Of a stretch of DNA of 64,000 nt, positions 36,310-47,500 are shown piece by piece. The stretch comes from Rhexocercosporidium sp. MPI-PUGE-AT-0058. Taxonomy: Eukaryota > Ascomycota > Leotiomycetes > Helotiales. Under the pieces are notes generated by a model, which searched no databases, was not told where the DNA came from, and worked only from the letters and a program-made list of their open reading frames with translations. Numbering within the stretch: position 1 is the first letter of the stretch; each line of letters opens with the position of its first letter. Location: positions 1,426,001 to 1,490,000 of the forward strand of contig JAGTJL010000018.1 of assembly GCA_020746875.1 (NCBI GenBank), in the 5' to 3' direction. Both the position numbers and the translations under genes were made by a program.

Positions 36310-36547
36310 TGTAACGATCGGCTCACGTGTTCGGGCATTCAAGGGAAAAGGGTTATAGCGAGTCGGGTTAGCGCTAAGGGGGTTTCGGAGGCAGATCGTG
36401 TATATAAGGAGGTTTTCCCACAGTCTCCTTTTCTTTCCTTATCTTCTTGTTTCCTTTATATCAGACCTATTAGCACCTAATTGCTTATGCTTATGTCACG
36501 TACTCCCATATACCTCCGCATCGCCGTCTTATGCTAGTGTGGTTACA
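36310..36547 (+). repeat. Diverged solo LTR related to Gypsy E
   Basis: 238 bp, TGTAACGATCGGCTC to GCTAGTGTGGTTACA. It aligns with the Gypsy E LTR read on its coding strand: shared gggtttcggagg, tatataaggagg-like TATA region, atcttcttgtttcctt, agacctattagc and the end gctagtgtNgttaca. It is not visibly RIP-mutated. Flanks (attag / ggggc) do not form a target-site duplication. Confidence 0.75.
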
Positions 36548-36626
36548 GGGGCCGAGCAGGCTATTAACGACTAATTCAATCACGGACATTCAATAAAACA
36601 CAAAGAACCCAGTTTTTGTTTTATTC

Positions 36627-37397
36627 TCACTTTGACTCTTGTAAATTCGCACAAATCATACCCGACACAAGCAAGATGTTCCTCAACCCGGAGCCAACAT
36701 CCAAACTCGCAGGGCCGAATTCCCAAACCCCCAGCATTGTGCCCTCGTCGATATCTTCTGGTTTCCAACGTGCGCTTTCGTCTGCATCAGTGCCGTCTTC
36801 TTGGGCGAGTGGCAAAACGGTGCTCTCAATCTTGGAGATATACAGGGGCATCTCAGTAATCGTAAGGTAAACTTGACTCTCAGAGATAGACCAAAGGAGT
36901 TGAGATGCAGTGACAGTACGAGCACTTGTGTTATAGTTAGCCTGGTAGAAAGAAAAGCAGGCAGGGATGTTTGGCAACCACTAGGAAGTGAAAAGAAGAA
37001 ATAAAGCATACCTGGGTGATCCATTCGCGCGTTCAAGGAGTACCTCTCGATGCGTATAAGCATATGCAACTTGCTCAGCGGTTTCTTGACGTCGTACCTG
37101 ATTGACAGTATCCTTTTCTTTCAATGAAGGCCACAGCAACATGTGCTCTCTCGGTCCTCGCTTGCTTTCTATCAAGGCTATGAATTGCTACTTCTGGCCC
37201 TGTAGACAAAGACCAGGACCGTATTGGATGCCATCGACACAAGAAATATATGCAGAGGTTGGGCTGTCAGGACCGTGGATCGGCTCGGGATCACCGAATG
37301 TCAAGCGGATCTGGTCAGAAGCTGCGGTCAGAACGGGATGAGGCCTGAGTTGGATAATCGACATGAAAGCATTGAGTAAAGAAGTGAATATCTCCAT
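36627..37397 (-). pseudogene. Uncharacterised two-exon gene with one in-frame TAG
   Basis: Start ATG at 37397. Exon 1 runs 37397-37098 and exon 2 36941-36627, joined by a 156-nt intron (donor GTACGAC at 37097, acceptor tttctaccag at 36942) that keeps frame 0 and links DTVNQ to ANYNTSART. The predicted protein is 203 residues. Codon 70 (37190-37188) is TAG, between CLQGQK and QFIALIESKRG; both sides are clearly coding in the same frame, so one nonsense change, presumably CAG to TAG, separates them. The stop is followed by CAATTC. No domain is recognised; the protein is acidic near residue 150 (EDGTDADES) and has no signal peptide or membrane segment. It is divergently paired with the gene at 37648. 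If the stop is not read through, only 69 residues are made. Confidence 0.65.
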
Positions 37398-37647
37398 TTG
37401 AAGACTCTCGGTCCCGTGAGACCAACGTAACTAGTTCAGGATTGCCCAATCAGCCTTCAAGAAATCTGCGGGGCTCCCGTCAACACGTGCTCATGTGTAA
37501 ACAATGGAGAAGTTAAACGTGTTGTGACTATTTAATGCCTAAATGTCCATTCAGTTGTAACTACTTCACATCGCAACTGGCTTGGACGAGTATTAGAAAG
37601 CATATAAGCAAAATAAACAAATAAAAAAATCGGCTCGCTTGTTTACC
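37398..37647. promoter_or_regulatory. Shared divergent promoter region
   Basis: 250 bp between the ATG of the minus-strand gene at 37397 and the ATG of the plus-strand gene at 37648. It includes caacacgtgctcatgtg, with a CACGTG-like E-box core (acacgtgc), near 37481-37498. The short head-to-head spacing suggests co-regulation. No experimental basis. Confidence 0.4.
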
Positions 37648-38397
37648 ATGTCTCTTCGTCGAAAAGCTTTGCAGCATATTGATTCGAATAAGGCGATCAA
37701 GCCGCGCGACCACGACCACGACCACGACCACGACTGCACCAAGGCAGACACAGACATAGACGCAAGCTTGAACGCGAATCATCTGTAACAAGTATCCGCA
37801 CGAGGGGAGGAAGATTTGGAAGACTGGGCAAAGGGTGGACAAGGGGACACAACGCCGACACAAGATGGGACGGGTAGAAAGGATACAGGTGGGCAGTGGA
37901 CTGGGAGTGAGAGTGAGAGTAAGAATAAACAGGACAGCGAAGGCTACAAAGGAGGCAGAAAAGGTGTAGATGACACACGGGTTGGCGTTACGATGACCGA
38001 TGTGAAATCTACAGATGCAGATGCAGATGCAGATGCAGGAGGAGGAGAAGGGGCAGAAGAAGGCATACGAGATACCGAAGTCTCAACAAGTCCTGTTGAT
38101 CTACAAAAAGCTCGCTTTTGCGTTGGCAAGTTGATCCAGCAGGTTCAGGCCAGATTCCAAGCCCAGAAACTAGGACGCCAACATCGGCTTGATATGTCCG
38201 AGATCGTGCAACCCTCGTCTACCAAATCAACCCGTCTCGAGTCGCCTCTGCCTGTCTTTACCTCTGCATATGCTCGCACCTCTTTACACAATCTTTCGAC
38301 GGACTACAAGCCTCGTGTGCTCATTCGAAATTTTCCTCATCTCACAATGAGGGCGGATGACTGGGCTTTGGGATTTAGGGTTAAGAAAGCCTATTAA
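37648..38397 (+). pseudogene. Uncharacterised acidic protein gene with one in-frame TAA
   Basis: The ATG at 37648 has a favourable context (accATGt). The frame gives MSLRRKALQHIDSNK, a (His-Asp)4 run from a gaccac repeat, and 46 residues in total before TAA at 37786-37788. The same frame then continues without a stop for another 202 residues to the end at 38397, with an acidic low-complexity stretch, an (Asp-Ala)4 run (gatgca repeat near 38014-38038), and a more ordered C-terminal third including FCVGKLIQQVQARFQAQKLG and RVLIRNFPHLTMRADDWALG. The stop is followed by CAAGTA and most simply derives from CAA. A GTAACA donor overlapping the stop could remove it as an intron, but no convincing acceptor was found. 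No domain is recognised. The C-terminal part looks conserved-protein-like. Confidence 0.55.
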
Positions 38398-38644
38398 GAG
38401 CAAGTTGTGGTAATTAGTAGTTGAATTCAAGGCATTTTTGGGTGTTCTCGCTTAATTTGCCCCGTATCACGACTCCCTGCACCCCCTAGTGCTGCCACCC
38501 AACATATTGCATCAGGGAGCAGAAGCTTCGCGAGGGGCTTGATGAGCTCATAGATATTTACAAATATCTCTGCTCTAGTAGCTACTTATCTGAAACTGTC
38601 GCATATTCGCCCTGAGTTGGGAGATGTGTATCGTCTGTCCAGTA

Positions 38645-41272
38645 ATAGTAGGTGTTAGGCCTCACCCCTATCTCACCCGTTCGATAGTGGGGGAAAGCGA
38701 GTTGTCCGCGGCAAGCGAGTTGTCCGTGGCCGACATTCGGATTTATTAATAACCCTACCAAAAACTCCCCTCTTTTAATGAACCTCTACGACAATTTTGA
38801 CTTAAGGACTAACTTTTTTACTTATTCACTCGTAAATCTCGTGATCTTTAAAAATAATCATAGCTCGCCTTTCTTTAACTCCCTTACTTCGTCTTATTCG
38901 TAATATGCTAGACGTAAATAAGGTGCAAAAGGCACTTAAATTCCTTCGCGATAACCTATCGGAATCACTTATTATTGTAGCTCGAATATATGGCGTATCG
39001 AAGCCAAATATTATATAAAAGAAGTGGAAAAGAGAGCGTATTAAGAAGGAGGTTTAGGCGCCCTCTCTTCGTAAAGGACAGAATCGAATATTATCGGAAG
39101 CGCAAGAGAAGGCTATAATATGATATATTATCGATTAAGCAACTAACGGAGGCAAAGGAGCTACAAAACAAATAATTTATAATTATGCTATATATTTATA
39201 AGCTTAAGAAGGCAAGCCTAAGCCATCGAGGAGATAGTGTCGCCACTAAATAAAGACGAATCTATAAATCTATACTATTAAAACGAAGCCTATTGCGTCC
39301 CATCGAGTCGATATACATAAAGAGTAGCACTTAAAGGAATGGTTTCGAAGAGATTTAACTCCTGCGATCGAGGCGTGTGGGATCGAAGGAATTAAGGATA
39401 GACACAGAATTTATAATATGGACGAGAAAGGCGCTCGAGTTTGTACGCCGTCGGGAGAAGAGGTTATTGTCTTAATTGAAATTAAAGAAATATATATTAA
39501 AAACCCCGAGAATCGTATGTCCGTCACAGTTATCGAATATATATACGCCGACGGTGTAGCGATTCCTTTTATAATAATCGTGGCAGGGAAGCTTATAATG
39601 ACAGACTAGTTCGCGCTAGAAATGACCGGTTAAGAGGTTATTACAGTCTTTAAGAGTAGTTATACTAACGACGGAATCACTATGCGCTAATTAGACTATT
39701 TCATCGAACACAAGCAATGTGAACCTAATAAACTATGGATTTTACTACTCCTCAATGGTCAGCTTTACTACGAGAACGACGCGTTTATAATTAAGGCAAA
39801 AATAAATAAAATTTAAATTATTAAATTCCCTTCGTATTAGACTCACCCCCTTTAGCCGGCTGACGTAGGCTGCTTTCGACAATGGAAACAATATTAATAA
39901 GTTAGTATTATAAACTCAATTCGATTGTTTAAGCCAGAATATAACTTATATTACTTCTTCCGCGATTTACTAGAGGTTCGCAAAAAGACGTTTACTAAAA
40001 GGTTAATTTAGTATGCTTTTAAGAACGCCGGAGTATAATTAGTAAAATTTAAAATAGTTTAAAAGAAGCTAAAAGAATACGGAAAGAAATCGAGAAAGTA
40101 AACCGGTTTATAATACCTTTATTTTAGCTATTTTAAAGAGTCGAATACTGAAGATAAAGCTAATGAAATTAATTAAGCTTAGTTTAACGAAAAGCTTGCT
40201 AATAATTACAATTTCCCTCTTCTTTACGAAAAACGACTTATAATATATAATAATCTTACTTCCGAATTAAAAGCTCTCTAGCCGAAGATTTATAACGCTT
40301 TCTCTTTACCTTTACGCGTCAAATTCGATATGCTAATTTTAATTAAAGAAGAGTTTTAGCTCGAGGCAGTTTACATAAAATGGAGGTTTTATAGGCTAGA
40401 ACGAAACAAGTAGCATATTACAAAAAGAAGCTTACCTCTCGAGTAAGTCTATAAAAAAGTAGTTTACTTTTAGCTTCGACCGCACTTTAGAAAATTAAAG
40501 TAAAAGAAGCTTAATTACGTAAGGCTTAAGTTAAGAAAGCTCGCAAGAACCTTAGAATTAAGTCTAATTAAATTAAAAACGAACTTTAAAATATTGGAGT
40601 TATAAATAAAAAAGTAAAACGAAAACGGAAGAAAATAATAAAGGACTAGCAACGCCTCGGTTTACTAGTTTTTCCTCGATATCTTACTCCTATTCGAGAC
40701 CGTCAAAAAGAGCTTACGGAAGAGGAAAAAGAGGCCAACGAAATTCGTCTTCTTTTATTTCGTAATAAGTTAACTCACGAGAAGGCTACGTTTATAGAGG
40801 TTTAGGCTAAAAATATCACGGCTTTTACGCCTTTTAATATTATTATCGACCCCGCGATATTAAAAGAAAAGCGAGCATTTAGCCTTAAAAGAAACTTATT
40901 AATAGTTATATAAATTAATAGCGACGATAATGCCGAAGGCCATGATATCGATGATATTACTCCGTCCTCTCCCTTTAAATAAATAAAGCTAAAAGATAAT
41001 AGTGACGAAGCTAACGACGATATACCTTCTTCGCCGCCAAGATTAGTTGCGTCACTCGATTTAATTATAAGCAACGAAAACTTTATTAAATTTCAGTAAA
41101 ACCAGTTATATAATAGTATATCCTTAATTATAGATTTTATTATATGGGAATGTTTCTTTATTTATTACGTCGTGTTATCCAGACTCCCATATAAATTTGG
41201 TGGGGTGGCGGACAACTCGCTTTCCCCTACTATCGAACGGGTGAGATAGGGGTGAGGCCTAACACCCACTAT
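38645..41272 (+). mobile_element. pogo-type DNA transposon, TSD TA
   Basis: Inverted termini of about 60 bp: left ATAGTAGGTGTTAGGCCTCA, right (reverse complement) ATAGTGGGTGTTAGGCCTCA, both continuing through tatctcacccgttcgatagt and ggaaagcgagttgtccgc. TA flanks at 38643-38644 and 41273-41274. It carries a plus-strand transposase. Its right TA is also the left TA of the next element. Confidence 0.92.
38905..41096 (+). pseudogene. pogo-type transposase, degraded
   Basis: ATG at 38905 (MLDVNKVQKALKFL). Order: helix-turn-helix with RIYGVSKPNI, a CENP-B-type HTH (ATNGGKGATKQIIYNYAIYL, PKPSRR), then the DDE domain with YNMDEKGARVCTPSGEE (first Asp), AIPFIIIVAGKLIMTD, LLLNGQLYYENDAF (second catalytic Asp replaced by Asn, RIP-type) and HPL-stop-PADVGCFRQWKQY (third Asp kept). 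The C-terminus is acidic, with EGHDIDDITPSSPFK. Roughly 25 stops or RIP substitutions are present. Compared with the minus-strand pogo at 18044, it belongs to a different subfamily (MDEKG versus FDETGF). Confidence 0.85.
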
Positions 41273-41274
41273 TA

Positions 41275-42657
41275 CATATAGTACGTGGATACTGAAAAGG
41301 GCCCGTGCCTATAAAAAGCGCGACTTTTCGCGACACGCGTCTTCTACCCTTAGTAACAAAATGACAAATATTTTAATATTACGTGCGCCTTTAGGCCAGA
41401 TATTAGGAAATCGTCGACGGGGGAAGGAATTAACTCCTGAGATAAGAGGAAAGATTATAAGGATGCACTTAGTTATAATATGCTGTATATTATAATACGC
41501 CTAAAAGTCTCCCGAAAGTCGTGTCGGATTACTATCGAGCAACACGATTTACACAACGACAGCTACTCTTTATCACGTCCCGGTGGAAAGAAATCATTTA
41601 CTCTTTTTAACGAACGAAATATCTTACGGCATACGCGAGAATTCCCGAAATATATAAAGGCTTAGCTAAAGGAGGCTATTGAGGTCATTTGCTCTTTTTA
41701 GACGATTACTTAGATCCTTATAAGTCACGAAATAAAGAATTGGCTCTATAAAAAACACTCCGAGCTTATTAAGAAAAGCTATAAAAGCTAGGTACGAATA
41801 GTATAAGATTAAATTAAGTTAAACAGCCGAGGAATAGGGTTTAATTATATAAAGTAACGAATATTCTATTAAGAGAAGAGCTAAAAAATAACAAAAATAA
41901 TACTTTTGTACTGCGAGTCAAAAATAAGACCTTAAGATAATCTAAACTTACGGATGCGGCAAAAATATAAGGGTTATAATCTAGTAATGCTTTTAGGATA
42001 CCGGACGAACTCCCTTTTATTTTATAGATCGAGATTTCGAGTCGAAGAAGTATAGGTACTCCGCAAACTCTTACTTAGAGGTCCTCGATGTTATAATCGG
42101 CCTAATATTTAAGGAATTAAATGATCCGGGCTATATATTTATATAAGATAACGCTTTTATTTATCAAGCTTATAAGAGCCGGGATTAATTTAAGAGAATA
42201 GATATAATTTGCATCGATTGGCCTTTTTATTCCCTGGATTTGAACCCGATTAAGCATGCTTAGGCTAAGCTTAAAGAAATGCTTAATAAACACTTCTCTA
42301 AAATCTCTCGAGGGCTAAGAAAAAGAGAATATAATTTAAAACAACTTAAGAGTGCTTGTTAAGCTTATTAGGATATAATTTCTAAGGAGTTCTTCAATGC
42401 TTTATATTAGAGTATGCCATACCGAGTAAGAGCTTATTATAAGGCTAAAGGGTGGCATATTAAATATTAAGCTTAGTTTTAGCTTAATAAATGAGATATT
42501 TGTATCGTTAGGAAGGAGAAGGTTTAGAGATTCTAATATATTAAATATTTTATGAATAACTCTTAATTTAATAGAGATATACGCAAGTAAAGAAGGTGGA
42601 GGAAATAAGAAGGTGCGGGGTAAACCTGCACGGACCTTTTTCAGTGTCCTAGTACTG
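41275..42657 (+). mobile_element. Tc1-like DNA transposon, TSD TA
   Basis: Terminal repeats: left CATATAGTACGTGGATACTG, right (reverse complement) CAGTACTAGGACACTG, both followed by aaaaRggYccgtgc. Flanking TA at 41273-41274 and 42658-42659, each shared with the neighbouring element. Length 1383 bp with one plus-strand transposase. Confidence 0.88.
41361..42470 (+). pseudogene. Tc1-like transposase, degraded
   Basis: Starts at ATG 41361 (MTNILILRAPLGQILGNRRR). Frame moves are needed because of small indels or stops. Diagnostic downstream motifs are FIQDNAFIYQAYKSRD (second catalytic Asp in Q-D-N-A) near 42145-42190 and CIDWPFYSLDLNPIKHAWAK near 42215-42275, matching the W-P-P-Y-S-P-D-L-N-P-I-E-H-x-W motif with P to F/L changes and E to K. 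It ends near PYRVRAYYKAKGWHIKY. The third catalytic acidic residue is Lys here, so it is inactive even apart from stops. Confidence 0.85.
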
Positions 42658-42659
42658 TA

Positions 42660-44254
42660 CGAAGGCGACGGGAGTTGAAATCCGTCCATTTTTATTTGTT
42701 GCTTAAGCGAGAATTTTTCTTAGCGAACCTTACTAAAACTTTCTCCTTTTATTAATATTAATTAATATAATTCATTTTCTATATACTCCACTTATTAGCT
42801 TTTCTTATTATAAGTAAATACGCTATTAATATTAATAAAGCTGTGTTCTTGACTTAGTTACTTTACGTATACTAAGCTGAGGCTGTATATAAAGCAAGGC
42901 TTGCTAAATCTATTGCAATAGATATTAAAAATACAGCTAGCGAAGTTTATATTAAGTACAATGCGAAAGGCCTTCCTCCGCTTTTAATTAAAAAAGTAAT
43001 TAATTAGCTTTATCGAAAAGAAAGTTCCGGAGTAAAGCTAAAAGTTATAAATAAGAATATTATTTTGTTAATAAAAGCTTATACATTAAATAAGATATAA
43101 CGGAAAAAGTTTTAATATATCGTCTTAAAAGAAGAAGGCTTTTTTAACGTATATTATAAAACAATTAAGAAGAAGCTACGCGCCTGTAGCTTTCGCCGGC
43201 GAAAGTCGATAAAGAAACTTAGCTTTATAAAAGACTAAAAGCGCTAATAATACGAGGTTATATACTTACGGAAGGATTAAGAGATTACAAAATAACGGAA
43301 AGTTATCTTCTTTAATAAAGCGTTTATTATTATTTTTGCCGCGCGTAATATATAGAATATCTCACGAATAGTCGGAAATAAAGAGAGATATTACCCCGAT
43401 TGCACCGAACGACGGCATAACAATTACACGAAAGCAATATTCTAAGGATATTTTACGTACAATTGCAAAAGACTATGTCATATTTATTATAAAGAGACAG
43501 ACGAGCAAAAAGAGGCTAATTAAGTAGAGATAAATAGAATCAACGAGGAAGAGATGGAAGCTAAATGCCGTGCTGCGTTTAATACTTAAGAGAAAGAGAA
43601 AGAGAAAAAGTAAGATATAAAAAGCTAAAAGTGGCCGACGAGACGTGTATTTTGAGAAGTCTATTAGAAGAGGAATATATTTAAAAAAAAAAAAAAAAGG
43701 CTATTACGAAAAGGAGTCGATAATTTCTATTATATATATGAAGTTCTCGAGCTATTATTGATTCCATTCTAGAAGGAGCTTATAATACAACGTCACGAAC
43801 CAGACGAGTTTAAATGCGATATCCTTCCTTACGTTTTCTAATAAGATAACGCTCCTTCGCACGCAAGTAAGTGGATACAAAAGAAGCTAGAAAAGGAAGG
43901 TATTCCATTACTTAAGTATATTAGTAACTCTCTAGAAATAAACGTAATTAAAAGAGTATAGATACTTTTGAGAATTGCAATCACTCGGGAGTGGAATAAC
44001 TCTTATATAATAGAATAGACTGATCGTGCGTAAAAGGCTGAATAATTAAAGTTTCTATAAGATAAAATACGTTCGTTAGTTACGCGGCAGGCTACTATTA
44101 ATACTTTTATTATAGAGTTTAAAAGAGGGAATGAATTTCACGGTTAATACTTTAGTTTTGGTATGAATTACTATAGTAAGGTCGGTATTTTGGTAGGGTT
44201 TCTTCGCTTGCGCAACCAGTGAAAATGGACGGATTTCAACGCCCGTCGCCTTCG
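42660..44254 (+). mobile_element. Tc1/mariner-superfamily element, TSD TA
   Basis: Terminal inverted repeats of about 34 bp: left CGAAGGCGACGGGAGTTGAA, right (reverse complement) CGAAGGCGACGGGCGTTGAA, both continuing atccgtccattttt/c. TA flanks at 42658-42659 and 44255-44256. Length 1595 bp. A homopolymer of about 16 A lies at 43682-43697. Confidence 0.9.
42840..44130 (+). pseudogene. Tc1/mariner transposase with long insert, degraded
   Basis: From about 43320 the plus frame reads ASIIISAARGIQNISRIVGN, then ERRHNNYTKAIF. A charged insertion of about 80 residues follows (NRINEEEMEAKCRAAF), then VFQQDNAPSHASKWIQKKLE near 43838-43895 (second catalytic Asp) and SLEINVIKRVQ near 43935-43965, equivalent to the D/E-M-N-x-I-E motif with RIP changes. 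The insertion between the first two catalytic motifs is longer than in ordinary Tc1 transposases. Multiple stops. Confidence 0.75.
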
Positions 44255-44524
44255 TACATGAGCAAGAATACAATACAAACCATATTGGTGGCGACACACT
44301 CATCGGTTCGTGCAGCTAAAGCCCCATCCTCCACTGCTGACCATCACCTGCCTCCCTCGGACCCCGCTTCGAAGGATCAATCACCTAAGATTTATAACTA
44401 CTCCGCGATGCGTCGACAATCCTCAGGTTCTCGGTTCATTGCTCACTCACTAGCAACAAGGCAACAAGCACCGATGAGGAGGATCGTGCTCTGCAGCCGA
44501 TGTGTCGCTGTTGCAGGTCTTCAA

Positions 44525-47500
44525 TCAGAGGCTTACCGACCACGCAGGCAGACCCAGGACCCTTTCGATCGCTCTCGCACGACACTGCCCAATATCCTCC
44601 TTCCAGTCGATTGTGAAGACGAAGTCCCCGAACACGTTGTCGGGGCGGGCGTCCCAAATGTCCACTGGGATCCCTGAAAGTTAGCATATTCTTCACCTAG
44701 CGCGGCAGCAAACAAACACAAAAATTGATAGGAAGGCTGGGTGGCCTACATGGATAGCATGATTGCAAGGCCGTCCTCATCTCATCTCCACTCCCACTCA
44801 GCCGCAGCTCATAATACCCAGAAACGCGCAGGAGCGTCGCGTAATTCGGAATGAAATCGAGCTGGATCTGCGTATGCGGCAGCATGTCCCAGTGTCTCTG
44901 CGGCGGGTGGACCGCAGTTGGCGCATTAACCGCCCTCGTGCCGAGCTGGTAGAACTCACCGAAATTCGGCCCATTGAGCCAGCCCTGGCGGTAGTACGGG
45001 ATGCAGGTGTTGATGATTTTGTCTGTCGCGTCCCAGCAGTTCTGGCCGGCCCCGGTGGAGTAGAGGTACAGCTCCAGGTCCAGGGCGATGCGGATGCTGA
45101 GCTCGCACCCGCTGGTGCTGACTCCCGCCGTGACCGAGTACTGGGTGCCAACCCGGGGGATAGAGGCGCTGTTGCACAGGTTCTGACACGCAGCAGAGCG
45201 GAGACGGTAGATGAGGTTGCGGAGAGAGAGGTGGCTATCGTCGTCGACGGAGTAGAAGATGGGAATGTCGGAGACCCGGTTGTCGAGGCAGCCGGGGGTG
45301 GCCCCTGGGTCAAGAGGGCTTGGTTTAGGGGGTGGCGGCGTCGGCGATGGTGATGGTGCTGGTGGCCCGCCTTCGTCGTATGGGGAGAGTGGGTTTGCTG
45401 GGAATATAGAGTTTTTGATTGTGTACTCCTGATCGCCTTGCTTATAATACCCTCCGTACCAGTTATTGTGTCGAAAGCAGTTGTCAACTATAGCATTCAA
45501 AGCCCAGAGGCAATAGCTCAGCGGCTCAGTATCAAAGCCACGCGTAAGAGTGGTAAATATGTATTGATGGTTGAACGTGATGGTGAGGGGGCTGATCGTG
45601 GTAAAGGTCGTGGAACACATCGTTTCGAGCCCAAGGCGTTGTGTAAGCGCGTTTGCAATCTGATCCCCAGTGGGAGCATCAGCAGGCCGCTGATCGAAAC
45701 AGAAAGTCTCCGCAGGGGGTGGAGGGCCTCCGCCATCACTGGTTACGAGGGGATTGTCGGGGAAAATCAAGTTGGATATCGTAAAAATTTGATCGCCCCG
45801 GGTATATATTCCCCCATAGTCAGCGCCGTTCCGAATGCACGCATCGATGATTGCATCAAGCCCTTCCACGCAATAAGAAAGCGTTTCGGTATCAAAGCCA
45901 CGTTTGACTTGTACCTGCAGGGAGCCATGATAGAAAATTTGTGACAACAGGTCACCAGTATCAAACTCTGCGGCGCAGAAGTTGGCGACTTGGTCTTGGC
46001 CGCTTATCGCATTTGCAATCTGGTTACCTGATGGGGCGCCTTCTGGTCGCTGTTGCTGGCAAGTCACCATACCCGGCCCAACGGTTGGGCTGAAGGTTGG
46101 AGAAGTTGTCGAAGCAATCTCCGAAGTTTCCAGAATCGTGCTCGTGGCCGGGATATCGGTTGAAGTTGACTCCGCACCGGTTGAGGTAGTGCTCGGGGTT
46201 GGCTTATCACTCGACACAGGCGTCGATCCTCCCAAGGTAGTACTCGTAGCCAGAATATCAGTCGAAATCGTCCCCGTTCGGCCCGGACTGATGCTCGAAA
46301 CCGATACTCCACCCGAAGCTGTTCCCGCCCCTCCCAGCCCCGTGCTTGCAGCCGGCGCAGACGTCACCAGGCTGGAGGTTACCGCAGTCTCAGTCGCGGA
46401 GGGGTCTGTAGCGGTCGAGAGCGGCTCCCTAGTGGGTTCCGCTGACGAGATGGGTGAAGGTGATGCCGATGCTGTTGATGAAAATGAGATAGAGCATGCA
46501 GCTGGTGCGGGCTCGTCCTGGCGGCGGCCAATGGGGGTGTGACAAGAGAGCGGCAGTTCGCCATTCCACTGCAGCCACGAAAGTCAGTATACATTTCCTT
46601 TCTTTATAGCCATATTGTCTGCGATGATAGGGACTTTTGGTGTTCGCTTATGTGCAGATTGAAGCTCTCGCTGATCGAAGCGAATAACCCCTGCAGAAAC
46701 AAATAACAAAGATAGTCGAGCAAAGCTCACAATGACGCGCCCAGCGCCAGGCACCCTCTCCCACGCGAGGTTTTCAATGTGCGTCTTCAGTGCTTCGACA
46801 ACTTCAGTCCAAGTCTGGAACCTTCCCTCCTCACTTAGGTACTGTCTCTCTGTAAATCTGGGATTGCCGGCTCGGAAGTATGCCGCCAGGCCCACCGTTA
46901 GTGCTTCAGCTGTGATAGATTATTATCAGAACTGTAGTAAGTCTTTGCTGAGAATGACAAGGGCGTGGTTACCATCAGAAGTTCCGGAAGATCCTACACC
47001 CGGAATCACACAGTCAGCGTACTTCATCTGTAGTCATTGACGAGAAGAGCTCATCTATCACAAAAAGACAGCACAACGAATTACGCTGAGCATCTCTCAA
47101 GGGGTCAAGTATCAATGTTATCCGAGAATAGAAAGATTAATAGGTCAAATCCACAAAGCCGCCCAACAGAAATCATTGACCTCCGAAGAATTGCGACTCA
47201 CGAGTTTTTGCTCCTCCATCGCTCGCTGCGCAGTGGATGTTCACGCCAGGGGCCATCACTTTGACCCACGGTGCTGTTTGGCTTTTCTCGTGTGGAGCAC
47301 CGGTATTGGTCACTGCGCCCACGGTCAGGATCTGGGGGACGGCGACTCGGTGATCTGGGTCGCTGAGTAGCGCTGGATAGCCGTTGACGGGGACCAAGAA
47401 CCCAGAATTTCCAGCTCCAGTGACGATGAATACGCCTTGGAGGACTAGCTGCTGTAAGATGAAGGAGAATCTCCTGACCCATGCCTCGGTTACGTAGTAA

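Noticed and set aside
36683..37069. Alternative reading frame and splice (donor GTATGC near 37010) for the minus-strand gene
   Set aside because: It gives a Leu/Arg-rich unordered translation, whereas the GTACGA donor joins two protein-like exons in frame 0.
44219..44677. 152-residue plus-strand ORF beginning in a transposon terminal repeat
   Set aside because: Its start lies inside the terminal repeat of the element ending at 44254, composition is low-complexity, and it overlaps the last exon of the protease gene on the other strand.
44763..45487. Long open frames on both strands overlapping the protease C-terminal exon
   Set aside because: The exon 46568-44750 keeps modules homologous to each other in one minus-strand frame; the other frames give Arg/Pro/Ser-rich shadow translation with no domain.
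46584..46730. Extra coding exon between the S8 domain and the Ser/Thr stalk (frame ending IADNMAIKKGNVY)
   Set aside because: Joining 46731 directly to 46568 gives RVIWNGELP, in frame and with a good acceptor (ctgcag after an actgac branch motif). The intervening frame runs into a TGA and would need a 40-nt intron.
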